NCBI RefSeq assembly: GCF_003846135.1
Contig: NZ_RHHM01000017.1
Span: 1-64,000, forward strand
Reading direction: 5' to 3'
Origin: Erwinia psidii
GTDB lineage: Bacteria; Pseudomonadota; Gammaproteobacteria; Enterobacterales; Enterobacteriaceae
DNA length: 64,000 bases
Part shown: positions 20,702-31,762 of the stretch, one piece after another
Layout of the letters: each line of letters starts with the position of its first letter
Position numbering within the stretch: position 1 is the stretch's first letter
The notes under the pieces: generated by a model
The model's database searches: none
Told to the model about the DNA's origin: nothing
Seen by the model: the letters and a program-made list of their open reading frames with translations, nothing else
Program-made: the position numbers and the translations under genes

Positions 20702-21034
20702 ATGAGCAGCGATAAAATTGTTCACCTGACTGACGACAGCTTCGAAATCGACGTACTGAAAGCTGAAGCTTTGACGCTGGTCGACTTCTGGGCAGAATGG
20801 TGTGGTCCGTGCAAAATGATCGCCCCTATTCTCAGTGAAGTTGCTGAAGAATACGACGGCAGACTGACAATCGCAAAACTCAATATCGACGAAAACCCCG
20901 GTACAGCACCGAAGTATGGTATCCGTGGTATTCCAACCTTGCTGCTTTTCAAAAATGGCGAAGTCGTGGCGACTAAAGTGGGCGCGCTTTCAAAAGGCCA
21001 GTTGAAAGAGTTCATCAACGCTAATCTGGAATAA
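20702..21034 (+). CDS. trxA: Thioredoxin 1
   Basis: A 110-residue cytoplasmic disulfide reductase with the WCGPC active site (Cys34 and Cys37) and the cis-proline in GIPTLLLF. It donates electrons to ribonucleotide reductase, methionine sulfoxide reductases and PAPS reductase. The ribosome site GGAG lies six bases before the ATG. It is divergent from rhlB and upstream of rho, as in E. coli. Confidence 0.97.
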   Translation: MSSDKIVHLTDDSFEIDVLKAEALTLVDFWAEWCGPCKMIAPILSEVAEEYDGRLTIAKLNIDENPGTAPKYGIRGIPTLLLFKNGEVVATKVGALSKGQLKEFINANLE

Positions 21035-21418
21035 ACCGTTTTTTTGGCGGCTGACAGTGGGGGCGTTCCTTATCTGTCAGGCGTCTGTTATATTTTCAGC
21101 TCACGGCTGGACGTTTGGCGTCAGGCATGTTAATTTAAATCATACTGCACTACGCACTTACCTGTAGTTTGAATCTTAGAATTGCTCCTTGTTGGACACT
21201 GTATACACCCTTTTACTACAGATATTCAGCAACCTGACGGTTAGTATCATCAGTATATCGGCCTCTTGTCCACTACCGTCTCCTCGTTTCGGATGCACGT
21301 TTTCCTGTACGTCATCGTCGGGAGAGTGACAAGAAAGCCATTAGCAGGCATGGATTTTTTACCATACCACTTACAACAAACATTTCGAGATTTACCTCTA
21401 GTTTAAGAACCCACCATT
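21035..21418 (+). promoter_or_regulatory. rho leader region
   Basis: This 384-bp gap contains no convincing gene; I do not see an ORF resembling the E. coli rhoL leader. It is rich in pyrimidines with scattered C, mainly at 21240-21330. That fits a rut-like region for Rho autoregulation, which is known in E. coli but only inferred here. Confidence 0.45.
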
Positions 21419-22678
21419 ATGAATCTTACCGAATTAAAGAATACGCCGGTTTCTGACCTGATAACTCTCGGCGAAAATATGGGGCTGGAAAACCTGGCGC
21501 GCATGCGCAAGCAGGACATCATCTTCGCCATCCTTAAGCAACATGCAAAAAGTGGTGAAGATATCTTCGGTGATGGCGTGCTGGAGATATTGCAGGATGG
21601 ATTTGGATTCCTCCGCTCTGCTGACAGCTCCTACCTTGCCGGTCCTGATGATATCTATGTTTCCCCCAGCCAAATTCGCCGTTTCAACCTCCGCACTGGT
21701 GACACTATTTCCGGTAAAATCCGTCCACCGAAAGAAGGTGAGCGTTATTTTGCCCTGTTGAAAGTTAACGAAGTTAACTATGACAAGCCGGAAAATGCCC
21801 GTAGCAAGATCCTGTTTGAAAACTTAACGCCGCTGCATGCAAACTCTCGTCTGCGTATGGAGCGTGGTAATGGTTCGACCGAAGACTTAACCGCACGCGT
21901 ACTGGACCTGGCCTCACCGATCGGTCGTGGTCAGCGTGGCCTGATCGTCGCGCCGCCAAAAGCTGGTAAAACCATGCTGCTGCAAAATATCGCGCAGAGC
22001 ATTGCTTACAATCATCCTGACTGTGTGCTGATGGTGCTGCTGATTGACGAACGTCCAGAAGAAGTGACCGAAATGCAACGCCTGGTTAAAGGCGAAGTGA
22101 TTGCTTCAACCTTCGACGAACCCGCTTCCCGCCATGTGCAGGTTGCTGAAATGGTGATTGAAAAGGCTAAACGCCTGGTTGAGCACAAGAAAGACGTGAT
22201 CATCCTGCTGGACTCCATTACCCGTCTGGCCCGTGCCTACAACACTGTCGTACCTGCCTCTGGAAAAGTTCTGACGGGTGGTGTGGATGCAAATGCCTTA
22301 CATCGTCCAAAACGCTTCTTTGGTGCCGCGCGTAACGTGGAAGAGGGTGGCAGTCTGACTATCATTGCAACGGCGCTGGTGGATACCGGTTCGAAGATGG
22401 ACGAAGTCATCTACGAAGAATTTAAAGGTACGGGTAACATGGAATTGCATCTTGCGCGTAAAATCGCTGAGAAGCGCGTGTTCCCGGCGATCGATTATAA
22501 CCGCTCCGGTACCCGTAAAGAAGAGTTGCTCACCAGCTCTGAAGAACTGCAAAAAATGTGGATCCTGCGCAAAATCATTCACCCGATGGGTGAAATCGAC
22601 GCAATGGAATTCCTCATTAACAAGCTGGCTATGACAAAAACCAATGACGAATTCTTCGACATGATGAAGCGCTCCTGA
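21419..22678 (+). CDS. rho: Transcription termination factor Rho
   Basis: A 419-residue hexameric RNA-dependent ATPase, identical in length to E. coli Rho. The N-terminal helical and OSN RNA-binding domain covers about 1-130, including GFGFLR for primary-site RNA contacts. Walker A is APPKAGKT (residues 178-185). The Q and R loops lie in the central part and the C-terminus is the conserved FFDMMKRS. It is followed by a strong terminator that separates it from the ECA operon. Confidence 0.97.
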   Translation: MNLTELKNTPVSDLITLGENMGLENLARMRKQDIIFAILKQHAKSGEDIFGDGVLEILQDGFGFLRSADSSYLAGPDDIYVSPSQIRRFNLRTGDTISGKIRPPKEGERYFALLKVNEVNYDKPENARSKILFENLTPLHANSRLRMERGNGSTEDLTARVLDLASPIGRGQRGLIVAPPKAGKTMLLQNIAQSIAYNHPDCVLMVLLIDERPEEVTEMQRLVKGEVIASTFDEPASRHVQVAEMVIEKAKRLVEHKKDVIILLDSITRLARAYNTVVPASGKVLTGGVDANALHRPKRFFGAARNVEEGGSLTIIATALVDTGSKMDEVIYEEFKGTGNMELHLARKIAEKRVFPAIDYNRSGTRKEELLTSSEELQKMWILRKIIHPMGEIDAMEFLINKLAMTKTNDEFFDMMKRS

Positions 22679-22788
22679 GAAGGTAAACCTGCCAGAAAAT
22701 AAGGTAATGGCCGTATCTTACCCTTGCTTTCTGGCTTCTCAGGTCAAAATGAGCAGCTCAGTAGCAGCAAAAGCAACAAAACCAGCAG

Positions 22789-22816
22789 AACGCCACGCGC
22801 AGACGTGGCGTTTTTC
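22789..22816 (+). terminator. Terminator after rho
   Basis: AACGCCACG pairs with CGTGGCGTT around a six-base loop and is followed by TTTTCTTTT. It sits in the 316-bp gap between rho and wecA. The remainder (22817-22994) must contain the ECA operon promoter, but I cannot name its hexamers with confidence. Confidence 0.88.
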
Positions 22817-22994
22817 TTTTGTGAGCTATACGATTAGGCAACTGGAGAATTAAATACAAGGTGCAATTCAGCATAAAAGACAGTCAGACGCTGTATTTCA
22901 TACTGGATCACGACGGAAATCAGAGTTGAACATATGTTAATGGCCTGAAAATTGCTTACAACTATGCGCGATTCTTAGCAGAGAGCTGGTTAAT

Positions 22995-24074
22995 GTGAAT
23001 TTACTCAATATGAGTACTGAGCTTGCTTTAATTTTTGTGTTTTCGCTGGTTTTTCTTTTCTTCGCCCGTAAAGTGGCCAAACGCATTGGCCTGGTGGACA
23101 GACCTAACTACCGTAAGCGCCACCAGGGCGTGATCCCTTTGGTGGGTGGCATCTCTGTTTTTGCCGGGGTCGGTTTTGGCTTTCTTATCACCAACTACTA
23201 CATCCCTCATTTTCAGCTATACCTCGGCTGTGCCGGTGCGTTGGTGCTGGTTGGTGCGCTGGATGACCGCTTTGATATTAGCGTAAAAATTCGGGCCTTT
23301 GTGCAGGCGGCAATTGCCGTGGTGATGATGACCACGGGCAAACTCTATTTGCTCAGTCTCGGCTATATTTTTGGCCCATGGGAGCTGGTGGTCGGTCCGT
23401 TTGGCTATGTATTAACGTTGTTCGCGGTGTGGGCAGCAATCAACGCTTTTAATATGGTGGACGGTATTGATGGCCTGTTGGGCGGCCTCTCCTGTGTGAC
23501 CTTTCTGGCAATGGGCATCATACTGCTATTGGACGGACAGCAAAGTCTGGCCATGTGGTGTTTTGCCATGATCGCCGCCATTGTCCCCTATATTCTGCTA
23601 AACCTTGGCGCATTTGGTGGCCGATATAAAGTCTTTATGGGTGATGCGGGTAGTACCCTGATCGGCTTCACCATTATCTGGATCCTGTTGGAAGCGACTC
23701 AGGGCCAGTATCATCCTATTACGCCGGTAACTGCCCTGTGGCTGATTGCCATTCCGCTGATGGACATGGTTGCCATTATGTACCGGCGTCTGAGCAAAGG
23801 GATGAGTCCCTTTTCAGCCGATCGCCAACACATTCATCATCTGATCATGCGTGCGGGCTTTACCTCAAAACAGGCCTGTCTTCTGATAACCCTTGCGGCG
23901 GCTCTGTTGGCAGGCGTTGGCGTGCTGGGCGAATCCCTAAGCTTTGTGCCTGAGTGGTTAATGCTGGTGCTCTATCTGTTGGCATTTATGCTTTATGGCT
24001 ACTGCATCAAGCGTGCGTGGCGAGTGGCAAGATTCATAAAAAGAGTGAAGAGACGGCTACGCCGGACAAAATAA
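22995..24074 (+). CDS. wecA: UDP-GlcNAc:undecaprenyl-phosphate GlcNAc-1-phosphate transferase
   Basis: A 359-residue polytopic inner-membrane enzyme with about 11 hydrophobic segments. It starts lipid I of ECA, and in many species O-antigen, by placing GlcNAc-1-P on undecaprenyl phosphate. Family motifs are the Mg-binding ALDDRFD, the NAFNMVDGIDGL stretch, FMGDAGST and the cytosolic DRQHIHH loop. The basic C-terminus (RFIKRVKRRLRR) matches E. coli. It is the first cistron of the operon; wzzE follows after 54 bases. Confidence 0.96.
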   Translation: MNLLNMSTELALIFVFSLVFLFFARKVAKRIGLVDRPNYRKRHQGVIPLVGGISVFAGVGFGFLITNYYIPHFQLYLGCAGALVLVGALDDRFDISVKIRAFVQAAIAVVMMTTGKLYLLSLGYIFGPWELVVGPFGYVLTLFAVWAAINAFNMVDGIDGLLGGLSCVTFLAMGIILLLDGQQSLAMWCFAMIAAIVPYILLNLGAFGGRYKVFMGDAGSTLIGFTIIWILLEATQGQYHPITPVTALWLIAIPLMDMVAIMYRRLSKGMSPFSADRQHIHHLIMRAGFTSKQACLLITLAAALLAGVGVLGESLSFVPEWLMLVLYLLAFMLYGYCIKRAWRVARFIKRVKRRLRRTK

Positions 24075-24128
24075 CTGACGTCAACCGGTTAAAAAAACTC
24101 AATACCCTGAACACGAGGAATATTAAGT

Positions 24129-25157
24129 ATGACGCATCCTGACGTTGCAGATAACGAACTGGATATCCGTGGGCTTTGTTGCGCGTTGTGGCGAGGTAAG
24201 CGCTGGATTGTCGGTGGCGCGCTGCTGTTTGCGCTGCTGGCGGGTGTCTGGTCGCTGCTTGTGATGCCGCAATGGAGCACTACCGCGATCACCGATCGTC
24301 CAACGGTTAATATGTTGAGTGACTTCTATTCGCAGCAACAGTTTCTCAATAATCTGGATGCACGCGGTAGCAACAGTGCTTTCATGCCGCAATCCGTCAG
24401 TGATGATGCTTACCGTGAATTCGTTATGCAACTCTCGTCGTATGATACTCGTCGTGAGTTTTGGTTGCAGACGGATTATTACAAAAAACGCCAGGCCAAC
24501 AGTGCGCCTGGCAATGCGGCATTACTGGATGAGCTGATTGCCAACGTGCAGTTTCAGCCAGCAGATGCGGCAAAAAACCTGAATGATACCGTTAAGCTGG
24601 TGGCCGAAACCGCGGCCGAGGCGAACGTATTGTTGCGTCAGTATGTGACCTTTGCTAACCAGCGTGCCGTTACTCATCTGAATGAGCAGCTGTCTGGAGC
24701 ATGGGCGGCAAGGACGGTTCAACTGAAAGCGCAGGTTAAACGGCAGGAAGCGGTGGCGAAAGCCATCTATGACCGTCAGGTGAACAGCGTACAGCAGGCG
24801 TTAAAAATTGCACAGCAGCAAGGCTTCGAACAGGCGAAGACAGATACACCTTCCGGGCAGTTACCGGACTCCGAACTGTTTTTGCTTGGACGTGCAATGC
24901 TACAGGCCCGTCTGGAGAGTCTCCGGGCCAGCGGACCTGGCTATGATCTGGACTATGATCAGAACAAAGCGATGCTGAATACCCTGAATGCTGGTCCGAC
25001 GCTGATGACCACTTTCCAGACATGGCGCTACCTGCGGACGCCGGAAGAACCAGTGAAACGCGACAGCCCACGTCGCCTGTTTTTGATGATTATGTGGGGT
25101 GCGGTAGGTGCCATCACGGGCGCAGGGATTGCGTTGGTGCGTCGGCGTCGTGATTGA
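24129..25157 (+). CDS. wzzE: ECA polysaccharide chain-length regulator
   Basis: A 342-residue polysaccharide co-polymerase. An N-terminal transmembrane segment (about residues 27-45) and a second near the C-terminus (about 315-333) flank a large periplasmic domain rich in helices. WzzE sets the modal length of ECA chains together with WzyE. The order wecA-wzzE-wecB matches E. coli (348 residues). Conservation is lower than for the enzymes, as is usual for this family. Confidence 0.93.
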   Translation: MTHPDVADNELDIRGLCCALWRGKRWIVGGALLFALLAGVWSLLVMPQWSTTAITDRPTVNMLSDFYSQQQFLNNLDARGSNSAFMPQSVSDDAYREFVMQLSSYDTRREFWLQTDYYKKRQANSAPGNAALLDELIANVQFQPADAAKNLNDTVKLVAETAAEANVLLRQYVTFANQRAVTHLNEQLSGAWAARTVQLKAQVKRQEAVAKAIYDRQVNSVQQALKIAQQQGFEQAKTDTPSGQLPDSELFLLGRAMLQARLESLRASGPGYDLDYDQNKAMLNTLNAGPTLMTTFQTWRYLRTPEEPVKRDSPRRLFLMIMWGAVGAITGAGIALVRRRRD

Positions 25158-25205
25158 ATGCTGGCAGGCTGGCGTCATTTAACAGACGAAGGGAAGAGAG
25201 TAACA

Positions 25206-26336
25206 GTGAAAGTATTAACGGTATTTGGCACGCGCCCGGAAGCAATAAAAATGGCGCCGTTGGTTCATGCACTCACCCAGGACGGCGGGATAGAAGCGCG
25301 TCTGTGCGTCACGGCACAGCACCGCGAGATGCTGGACCAGGTATTGCAACTGTTTGCCATCGTCCCTGACTACGATCTCAATATTATGCGTCCCGGCCAG
25401 GGCCTGAGTGAGATCGCCAGTCGCATCCTCGAAGGATTGAAAGCCGTATTCAGCGAGTTTACGCCGGACGTGGTGCTGGTTCATGGCGACACCACCACCA
25501 CCTTTGCGGCCAGTCTGGCCGCTTTTTATCACCGGATACCGGTAGGTCATGTGGAAGCCGGTCTGCGGACCGGCGATCTCTACTCTCCCTGGCCGGAAGA
25601 GGCCAACCGTACTCTGACCGGGCATCTGGCTTCTTATCACTTTACGCCGACTGAAACGGCCAGGCAGAATCTGCTACGGGAAAACCTGCCGGCAAGCCGG
25701 ATGTTTGTTACCGGCAACACGGTGATAGACGCGTTATTTTGGGTGCGTGACAGGCTGATGCGCGATGAGGCATTACGTAATGGGCTGGCGACACGCTATC
25801 CCTTTCTCGACGCGAATAAAAAAATGATCCTGGTGACCGGGCATCGCCGTGAGAGCTTTGGCGGTGGATTTGAGCGTATCTGCAGTGCGCTGGCGGACGT
25901 TGCGCATCTTCATCCCGATGCACAGATTGTTTATCCGGTTCATCTGAACCCTAACGTCAGCGAGCCTGTTAACCGTATTTTGTGTGGCATCGACAACATT
26001 GTGCTGATCGAACCGCAGGAATATCTGCCGTTCGTGTATCTGATGGTGCGTTCCTGGCTGATCCTTACCGACTCTGGGGGTATCCAGGAAGAAGCACCGT
26101 CGCTGGGAAAACCGGTGCTGGTGATGCGCGATACCACCGAACGGCCTGAAGCCGTGGAAGCCGGAACGGTAAAGCTGGTGGGCACCGATGTCGAAAAAAT
26201 TGTCAGTGAGGTCACGCGTCTGCTGACAGATGAAGAAGCGTATCAATCCATGAGTCGCGCCCATAACCCCTATGGCGACGGCCTTGCCTGCGAACGTATT
26301 GTACAGGCACTCAAAAATAACCGGGTTTCTTTATGA
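25206..26336 (+). CDS. wecB: UDP-GlcNAc 2-epimerase (non-hydrolysing)
   Basis: A 376-residue GT-B-fold enzyme making UDP-ManNAc, the precursor of the ManNAcA residue of ECA. It begins with [14 protein letters not shown] and has the conserved Hx[17 protein letters not shown] and [12 protein letters not shown] stretches. The reading frame is open from 25158, but the GTG at 25206 gives the exact E. coli start and length, so a GTG start is preferred. Its stop overlaps wecC by four bases. Confidence 0.95.
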   Translation: MKVLTVFGTRPEAIKMAPLVHALTQDGGIEARLCVTAQHREMLDQVLQLFAIVPDYDLNIMRPGQGLSEIASRILEGLKAVFSEFTPDVVLVHGDTTTTFAASLAAFYHRIPVGHVEAGLRTGDLYSPWPEEANRTLTGHLASYHFTPTETARQNLLRENLPASRMFVTGNTVIDALFWVRDRLMRDEALRNGLATRYPFLDANKKMILVTGHRRESFGGGFERICSALADVAHLHPDAQIVYPVHLNPNVSEPVNRILCGIDNIVLIEPQEYLPFVYLMVRSWLILTDSGGIQEEAPSLGKPVLVMRDTTERPEAVEAGTVKLVGTDVEKIVSEVTRLLTDEEAYQSMSRAHNPYGDGLACERIVQALKNNRVSL

Positions 26337-27595
26337 CGTTCAACACCATATCCGTTATCGGGCTGGGCTATATTGGCCTGCCCACCGCCGCCGCCTTCGC
26401 GTCGCGGCGAAAATCGGTCATCGGCATTGATATTAATGCTCACGCGGTTGATACCATCAATCGTGGCGACATTCACATTATTGAACCTGACCTTGATCGG
26501 GTGGTGAAAGCGGCCGTGGAACAGGGCTGGCTGCGGGCCGCCACCCAACCTGAACCGGCCGAAGCGTTTCTGATTGCCGTACCAACGCCCTTTCAGGAGG
26601 GGTATCAGCCCGACTTATCCTTTGTGAAAGCGGCGGCGGAGTCGATTGCGCCCGTGTTGAAAAAAGGGGATTTGGTGATCCTTGAATCCACATCTCCGGT
26701 AGGTGCTACCGAGCAGATGGCAGCCTGGCTGGCGACGGTGCGCCGTGATTTAACTTTTCCTCAACAGGCCGGTGAGCAGGCGGATATCCATATTGCCTAC
26801 TGCCCTGAGCGAGTGCTGCCCGGAAAGGTGATGGTTGAGCTTATCAAAAACGATCGGGTGATTGGCGGGATGACCGCGACCAGTTCGCAAATGGCCAGCG
26901 ATCTGTACAACATTTTTCTTGAGGGTGAATGCGTGGTGACCAACTCGCGCACTGCCGAGATGTGTAAGCTGACGGAAAACAGCTTCCGTGATGTCAATAT
27001 TGCGTTTGCCAATGAACTGTCGCTGATCTGTGCCGAACAGCAAATCAACGTGTGGGAACTGATCGCGCTGGCTAACCGTCATCCCCGTGTCAGCATTCTC
27101 CAGCCCGGTCCTGGGGTTGGCGGTCACTGTATCGCCGTGGACCCGTGGTTTATCGTGGCGCAAAACCCTGCCGAGGCTCGCCTGATCCGTACCGCCCGCG
27201 AAGTTAACGACGCCAAACCGCATTGGGTTCTGGAACAGGTGAAAAAAACCGTGGCAGCCTGTCTGGTTGCCAGTGACAAACGTGCCAGTGAACTGATCAT
27301 TGCCTGCTTTGGCCTGGCATTTAAACCGAACATTGACGATCTGCGTGAAAGCCCGGCGATGGAGGTGGCAGCAATGATTGCGGACTGGCATCCGGGCCGC
27401 ACGCTGGTGGTCGAACCGAATATCCAGCAATTACCGCAAGTGCTGGTTGATAAAGCCGTGCTGGTGCCGCTGGATGACGCTTTACCGCAGGCGGATGTGT
27501 TGGTGATGCTGGTCGATCACGCGCAGTTCAGGGCGATGGACAACGACCAGGTGAAATCTCACTGGATTGTTGATACCAAAGGCGTCTGGCAGTGA
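26333..27595 (+). CDS. wecC: UDP-N-acetyl-D-mannosamine dehydrogenase
   Basis: A 420-residue NAD-dependent UDP-sugar 6-dehydrogenase oxidising UDP-ManNAc to UDP-ManNAcA in two steps. The Rossmann motif [13 protein letters not shown] is near residue 8, and the catalytic cysteine lies in the [15 protein letters not shown] motif. In E. coli rffG and rffH follow; here the stop codon overlaps the wecD start by four bases, so both are absent from this operon. Confidence 0.95.
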   Translation: MTFNTISVIGLGYIGLPTAAAFASRRKSVIGIDINAHAVDTINRGDIHIIEPDLDRVVKAAVEQGWLRAATQPEPAEAFLIAVPTPFQEGYQPDLSFVKAAAESIAPVLKKGDLVILESTSPVGATEQMAAWLATVRRDLTFPQQAGEQADIHIAYCPERVLPGKVMVELIKNDRVIGGMTATSSQMASDLYNIFLEGECVVTNSRTAEMCKLTENSFRDVNIAFANELSLICAEQQINVWELIALANRHPRVSILQPGPGVGGHCIAVDPWFIVAQNPAEARLIRTAREVNDAKPHWVLEQVKKTVAACLVASDKRASELIIACFGLAFKPNIDDLRESPAMEVAAMIADWHPGRTLVVEPNIQQLPQVLVDKAVLVPLDDALPQADVLVMLVDHAQFRAMDNDQVKSHWIVDTKGVWQ

Positions 27596-28311
27596 GCTAT
27601 TCAGGCCAGTCAGTTAACAGGGTAAGGGGCCAGCTCACGCCGCTTGGCTGGGAGAACGCGTTCTTTAAGGTCAACAGCGCGTTGTTGCACCTGGATACAC
27701 ACCAGACAGCCATTGAAGATGCGCAGTTGCAGGCATTCCAGCGGGTGCAGGTTAAAGTACTTTCTCAGCAGACGGCCGAGCTGGATGCCCTGAATAGGCT
27801 GGGCTTTCGTCTGGTTGAGGGCGAAGCTGAACTGGTGCTGGGAATTAACACAGCTGGCAGACCGGATGGTATCCGTATTGCAAAGAAAGAACATATTCCT
27901 GCCCTGCGTGAGGCGGCCAGTGAAGCTTTTGCCTACAGCCGTTTCCGTTCGCCCTGGTATCAGCCCGGCGACAGCGGACGTTTCTATGCACAGTGGGTGG
28001 AAAATGCCGTGTTGGGTACCTTTGATCACCAGTGCCTTCTGGCGGTCAATGCGCCGGGCGATTTGCAGGGCTTCGTTTCCCTGCGTGAATTATCTGACGG
28101 CAGTGCGCGTATCGGCCTGCTGGCAACGTTGCCTCATGCGCAGGGATTAGGGGTGGGACAGCGGATGGTTGCGGCGGCGATTGACTGGTGCCGCGCCCGG
28201 CGTCTCAATCGCCTGCATGTGGCGACCCAAATGGGCAATCTGCCTGCGTTGCGGCTTTATCTTCGCTGCGGTGGCGTGATTGAGCGCACCGCATACTGGC
28301 TTTACAGGTAA
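27592..28311 (+). CDS. wecD: dTDP-fucosamine N-acetyltransferase
   Basis: A 239-residue GNAT enzyme that acetylates dTDP-4-amino-4,6-dideoxygalactose to give dTDP-Fuc4NAc. The N-terminal domain has the family stretch LGWENAFFKVNSALL, and the C-terminal GNAT domain ends in TAYWLYR as in E. coli RffC. It starts with GTG inside the wecC stop (GTGA overlap), implying coupling. It is about 15 residues longer at the N-terminus than the E. coli protein. wecE starts five bases after its stop. Confidence 0.93.
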   Translation: MSYSGQSVNRVRGQLTPLGWENAFFKVNSALLHLDTHQTAIEDAQLQAFQRVQVKVLSQQTAELDALNRLGFRLVEGEAELVLGINTAGRPDGIRIAKKEHIPALREAASEAFAYSRFRSPWYQPGDSGRFYAQWVENAVLGTFDHQCLLAVNAPGDLQGFVSLRELSDGSARIGLLATLPHAQGLGVGQRMVAAAIDWCRARRLNRLHVATQMGNLPALRLYLRCGGVIERTAYWLYR

Positions 28312-28315
28312 CCTT

Positions 28316-29446
28316 ATGATTCCGTTTAACGCGCCACCCGTCATTGGCACCGAGCTTGAATACATGCAGTCTGCTATGAGCAGTGGCAAGCTGTGCGGCG
28401 ACGGCGGTTTCACCCGACGCTGCCAGCAGTGGATGGAAAATAAATTCGGTAGCAAAAAAGTGCTGCTGACCCCGTCCTGCACCGCGTCGCTGGAAATGGC
28501 GGCGATGCTGATTGATATTCAGCCGGGCGATGAAGTGATTATGCCCAGCTATACCTTTGTTTCCACCGCCAATGCGTTTGTGTTGCGGGGGGCGACCATT
28601 GTTTTTGTGGATATTCGCCCGGACACGCTCAACATTGATGAACGCCTTATTGAAGCTGCGATCACCGACAAAACCCGCGCTATCGTGCCGGTTCACTATG
28701 CCGGCGTGGCCTGTGAGATGGATACCATTATGGCGTTGGCAGAGAAGCACAAGTTGTGGGTAGTGGAAGACGCGGCTCAGGGCGTGATGTCCACCTGGAA
28801 AGGCAAAGCGCTGGGCACCATTGGTCATATTGGCTGCTTCAGCTTTCATGAAACCAAGAACTACACCGCGGGCGGTGAGGGTGGGGCAACGCTGGTCAAC
28901 GCGCCTGAGCTGATCGAGCGGGCGGAAATTATTCGTGAAAAAGGCACCAACCGCAGTCAGTTTTTTCGTGGGCAGGTGGATAAATACACCTGGCGGGACA
29001 TCGGCTCCAGCTACCTGATGGCCGATTTACAGGCCGCTTATCTGTGGGCGCAGCTTGAGGCGGCTCAGCGTATCAATGACCAACGTTTGCGCCTGTGGCA
29101 GAACTATTTTCAGGCGCTGGAACCGATCGCGGCCAGCGGCAGAATAGCGTTGCCATCGTTGCCGGCAGCCTGCCAGCACAATGCGCACATGTTTTACATC
29201 AAGTTACGCGACAACGATGAACGCACGGCGTTGATCAACTGGCTGAAAGAAGCCGAGATCCTGGCGGTGTTTCACTATATCCCACTGCATTCCTCGCCTG
29301 CCGGGCAGCGTTTTGGTCGCTTCTATGGCACGGATCGTTACACCCGGTCTGAGAGCGAGCGCCTGTTACGTTTGCCGCTGTTTTATAACCTCTCTGATAA
29401 TAATCAAAAGACGGTGATCAACTCTTTACTGAGCTATTTTTCCTGA
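28316..29446 (+). CDS. wecE: dTDP-4-amino-4,6-dideoxygalactose transaminase
   Basis: A 376-residue PLP sugar aminotransferase of the DegT/DnrJ/EryC1 family. It aminates dTDP-4-keto-6-deoxyglucose to supply Fuc4N for ECA. The PLP lysine lies in CFSFHETKNYTAGGEGG near residue 181. The start at 28316 gives MIPFNAPP, the E. coli N-terminus. Its substrate is normally made by RffH and RffG, which are missing here, so RmlA and RmlB enzymes encoded elsewhere must supply it. Confidence 0.96.
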   Translation: MIPFNAPPVIGTELEYMQSAMSSGKLCGDGGFTRRCQQWMENKFGSKKVLLTPSCTASLEMAAMLIDIQPGDEVIMPSYTFVSTANAFVLRGATIVFVDIRPDTLNIDERLIEAAITDKTRAIVPVHYAGVACEMDTIMALAEKHKLWVVEDAAQGVMSTWKGKALGTIGHIGCFSFHETKNYTAGGEGGATLVNAPELIERAEIIREKGTNRSQFFRGQVDKYTWRDIGSSYLMADLQAAYLWAQLEAAQRINDQRLRLWQNYFQALEPIAASGRIALPSLPAACQHNAHMFYIKLRDNDERTALINWLKEAEILAVFHYIPLHSSPAGQRFGRFYGTDRYTRSESERLLRLPLFYNLSDNNQKTVINSLLSYFS

Positions 29447-29447
29447 T

Positions 29448-30698
29448 ATGTCACTGGCAAAAGCGTCGGCCTGGACGGCCGCTTCCACACTGATAAAAAT
29501 CGTTGCCGGGCTGCTGGTGGTAAAAATGATGGCGGTGGCTTTTGGCCTTGAAGGCGTCGGTCAGGCGGGCAACTTCCGCCAGCTGATTACCGTGCTGGGC
29601 GTGCTGGCGGGGGCGGGGATCTTTAACGGCGTCACCAAATACATAGCGGAATATCAGCAACAGCCACAGCGTTTACGGGCAGCCACCGGCACCGCATCAG
29701 CAATGGTACTGGCGTTTTCCACCATGCTGGCGGTGGTCTTCCTGCTGTTTGCCGGGCCAATCAGTATTGGGCTGTTTGCTCACAGCGATTATCAAAATGT
29801 GGTACGCATTGTCGCTTTTCTTCAGTTCGGTATTGCCTGGGCTAACCTGTTGCTGGCCATTATCAAGGGGTTCCGTGATGCCAGAGGCAGCGCACTGGCA
29901 TTAATTTGCGGTAGCCTGGCTGGCGTGGCGGCCTGGTTTGTTTGTTACCGACTGGGCGGCTACAGCGGTGCGTTGGTGGGCATGGCGCTGGTGCCGGCAC
30001 TGCTTATCGTGCCTGCGGCGACAGTACTGGCGAAACGCGGTCATGTGCCTCTCCGCTTTCTCATTCCGACGTGGGATACAGGGATCGCCCGCAATCTCAG
30101 TAAATTTACCCTGATGGCGCTGATCACCTCGGTGACGCTGCCGGTGGCGTGGATGATGATGCGTAATCTGCTGGCAGAACATAGCGGCTGGGAGCAGGTT
30201 GGGCTGTGGCAGGGCGTGACCAGTATTTCCGATGCCTACCTGCAATTTATTACCGCCTCCTTTAGCGTATACCTGTTGCCGACCCTCTCCAGACTGACCA
30301 CGCGCCAGGCTCTGTCACAGGAGATCTTTCGGGCGTTGCGCTTTGTGCTTCCCACCGTGATGGCGGTGAGTCTGACGGTCTGGTTACTGCGCGATTTGGC
30401 TATCTGGCTGCTGTTCTCCAGCAAGTTTACCGGTATGCGCGACCTCTTCGTCTGGCAGCTGACCGGCGATGTGTTCAAAGTGGGTGCTTACGTTTTTGGC
30501 TACCTGGTGATTGCCAAAGCGTCGTTACGTTTCTATATCCTGACGGAGGTGAGCCAGTTTCTGTTGCTGACGCTGTTCGCTCACTGGTTGATCCCTTTGC
30601 ACGGGGCCACCGGAGCAGCACAGGCTTATATGGCCACCTACATCACTTATTTCGCGCTTTGCAGCGGCGTATTTTTTCTTTATCGCAGACAAATATGA
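29448..30698 (+). CDS. wzxE: ECA lipid III flippase
   Basis: A 416-residue MOP/PST-superfamily membrane protein with about 12 hydrophobic segments. It moves undecaprenyl-PP-linked ECA trisaccharide across the inner membrane. It begins [18 protein letters not shown] as in the E. coli protein. It starts one base after the wecE stop and overlaps wecF by four bases, so translation is tightly coupled. Confidence 0.94.
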   Translation: MSLAKASAWTAASTLIKIVAGLLVVKMMAVAFGLEGVGQAGNFRQLITVLGVLAGAGIFNGVTKYIAEYQQQPQRLRAATGTASAMVLAFSTMLAVVFLLFAGPISIGLFAHSDYQNVVRIVAFLQFGIAWANLLLAIIKGFRDARGSALALICGSLAGVAAWFVCYRLGGYSGALVGMALVPALLIVPAATVLAKRGHVPLRFLIPTWDTGIARNLSKFTLMALITSVTLPVAWMMMRNLLAEHSGWEQVGLWQGVTSISDAYLQFITASFSVYLLPTLSRLTTRQALSQEIFRALRFVLPTVMAVSLTVWLLRDLAIWLLFSSKFTGMRDLFVWQLTGDVFKVGAYVFGYLVIAKASLRFYILTEVSQFLLLTLFAHWLIPLHGATGAAQAYMATYITYFALCSGVFFLYRRQI

Positions 30699-31762
30699 CG
30701 ACAATGATTCATGTGCTCGGATCGGCCATTCCTCATCATAATCAGACCGTACTGACATTCTTCAACGACATCCTTGCAGAGGCGGTTCCCCGCACTGTGC
30801 GTCGACAGTTCTGGGTCGTCGGGCAACCTGTCGTGCAGTGGGAAAACCTGGATATTCGCTGGTTTGCGGATAAACGATCGCTGGCCAGGGAAATCGTGGC
30901 CCTCGCCAGTGCGGATCGCAGCAGGCGTTTCTTTTTCCACGGACAGTTTAATGCGGCCTTATGGCTGGCAATACTGACGGGTAAGCTGCGGCGATCGCAG
31001 GTTTGGTGGCATATCTGGGGGGCCGATCTCTATGAACAGGCCACCGGTGTTAAATTCCGCCTGTTCTATCTGATGCGCCGACTGGCCCATCGGCGGGTTG
31101 GGCACGTATTTGCCACGCGAGGGGATATCAGCTATTTCCGGCAACGTCATCCGGCTGTGTCAGCGTCCCTGCTTTACTTTCCAACGCGGATGGCGCAGGT
31201 CGATCTGCCGATGCCGCAAAAGCGTGACCGGCTGACTATCCTGGTTGGCAACTCAGGGGATGCCAGTAATCGTCACATTCAGGCATTACAGGATATTCAC
31301 CGACAGTTTGGCGATAAGGTTGAGGTCATTGTGCCGCTCGGATACCCGGAAAATAACAGCGTTTATATCCGCCAGGTTCGTGAGGCCGGCCATGCATTAT
31401 TTGCTGAAGAAAATCTGCATCTCCTCACTGAAAAGCTCGATTTTCCAGCCTATTTGCAGCTGATCTCCCGCTGCGATCTGGGTTATTTTATTTTTGAGCG
31501 CCAGCAAGGCATTGGCACGCTATGTTTGCTGATTCAGGCCAATATCCCTTTTGTGATTAACCGTAAAAATCCATTCTGGCAGGATTTAACCGAACAACAG
31601 GTGCCGGTGTTATTCGCCGGCGATCGGCTTGATGCTCCCGTAGTCACTGAGACAAAGCGGCAGATGAAGCAACTGGATAAAAGCGCCATTGCCTTTTTTG
31701 AGCCAACGTATGTGGCAGGCTGGAAACAGGCGCTGGCGCTGGCGGAAGGAGAAAATGCATGA
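30695..31762 (+). CDS. wecF: Fuc4NAc transferase (ECA lipid III synthase)
   Basis: A 355-residue GT56 glycosyltransferase that adds Fuc4NAc to lipid II, completing the ECA repeat unit. Family stretches are [12 protein letters not shown] at the start, [19 protein letters not shown] and [13 protein letters not shown]. The in-frame ORF extends upstream into wzxE, but the ATG at 30695 gives the E. coli-like N-terminus. It overlaps both neighbours by four bases. Confidence 0.95.
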   Translation: MTTMIHVLGSAIPHHNQTVLTFFNDILAEAVPRTVRRQFWVVGQPVVQWENLDIRWFADKRSLAREIVALASADRSRRFFFHGQFNAALWLAILTGKLRRSQVWWHIWGADLYEQATGVKFRLFYLMRRLAHRRVGHVFATRGDISYFRQRHPAVSASLLYFPTRMAQVDLPMPQKRDRLTILVGNSGDASNRHIQALQDIHRQFGDKVEVIVPLGYPENNSVYIRQVREAGHALFAEENLHLLTEKLDFPAYLQLISRCDLGYFIFERQQGIGTLCLLIQANIPFVINRKNPFWQDLTEQQVPVLFAGDRLDAPVVTETKRQMKQLDKSAIAFFEPTYVAGWKQALALAEGENA

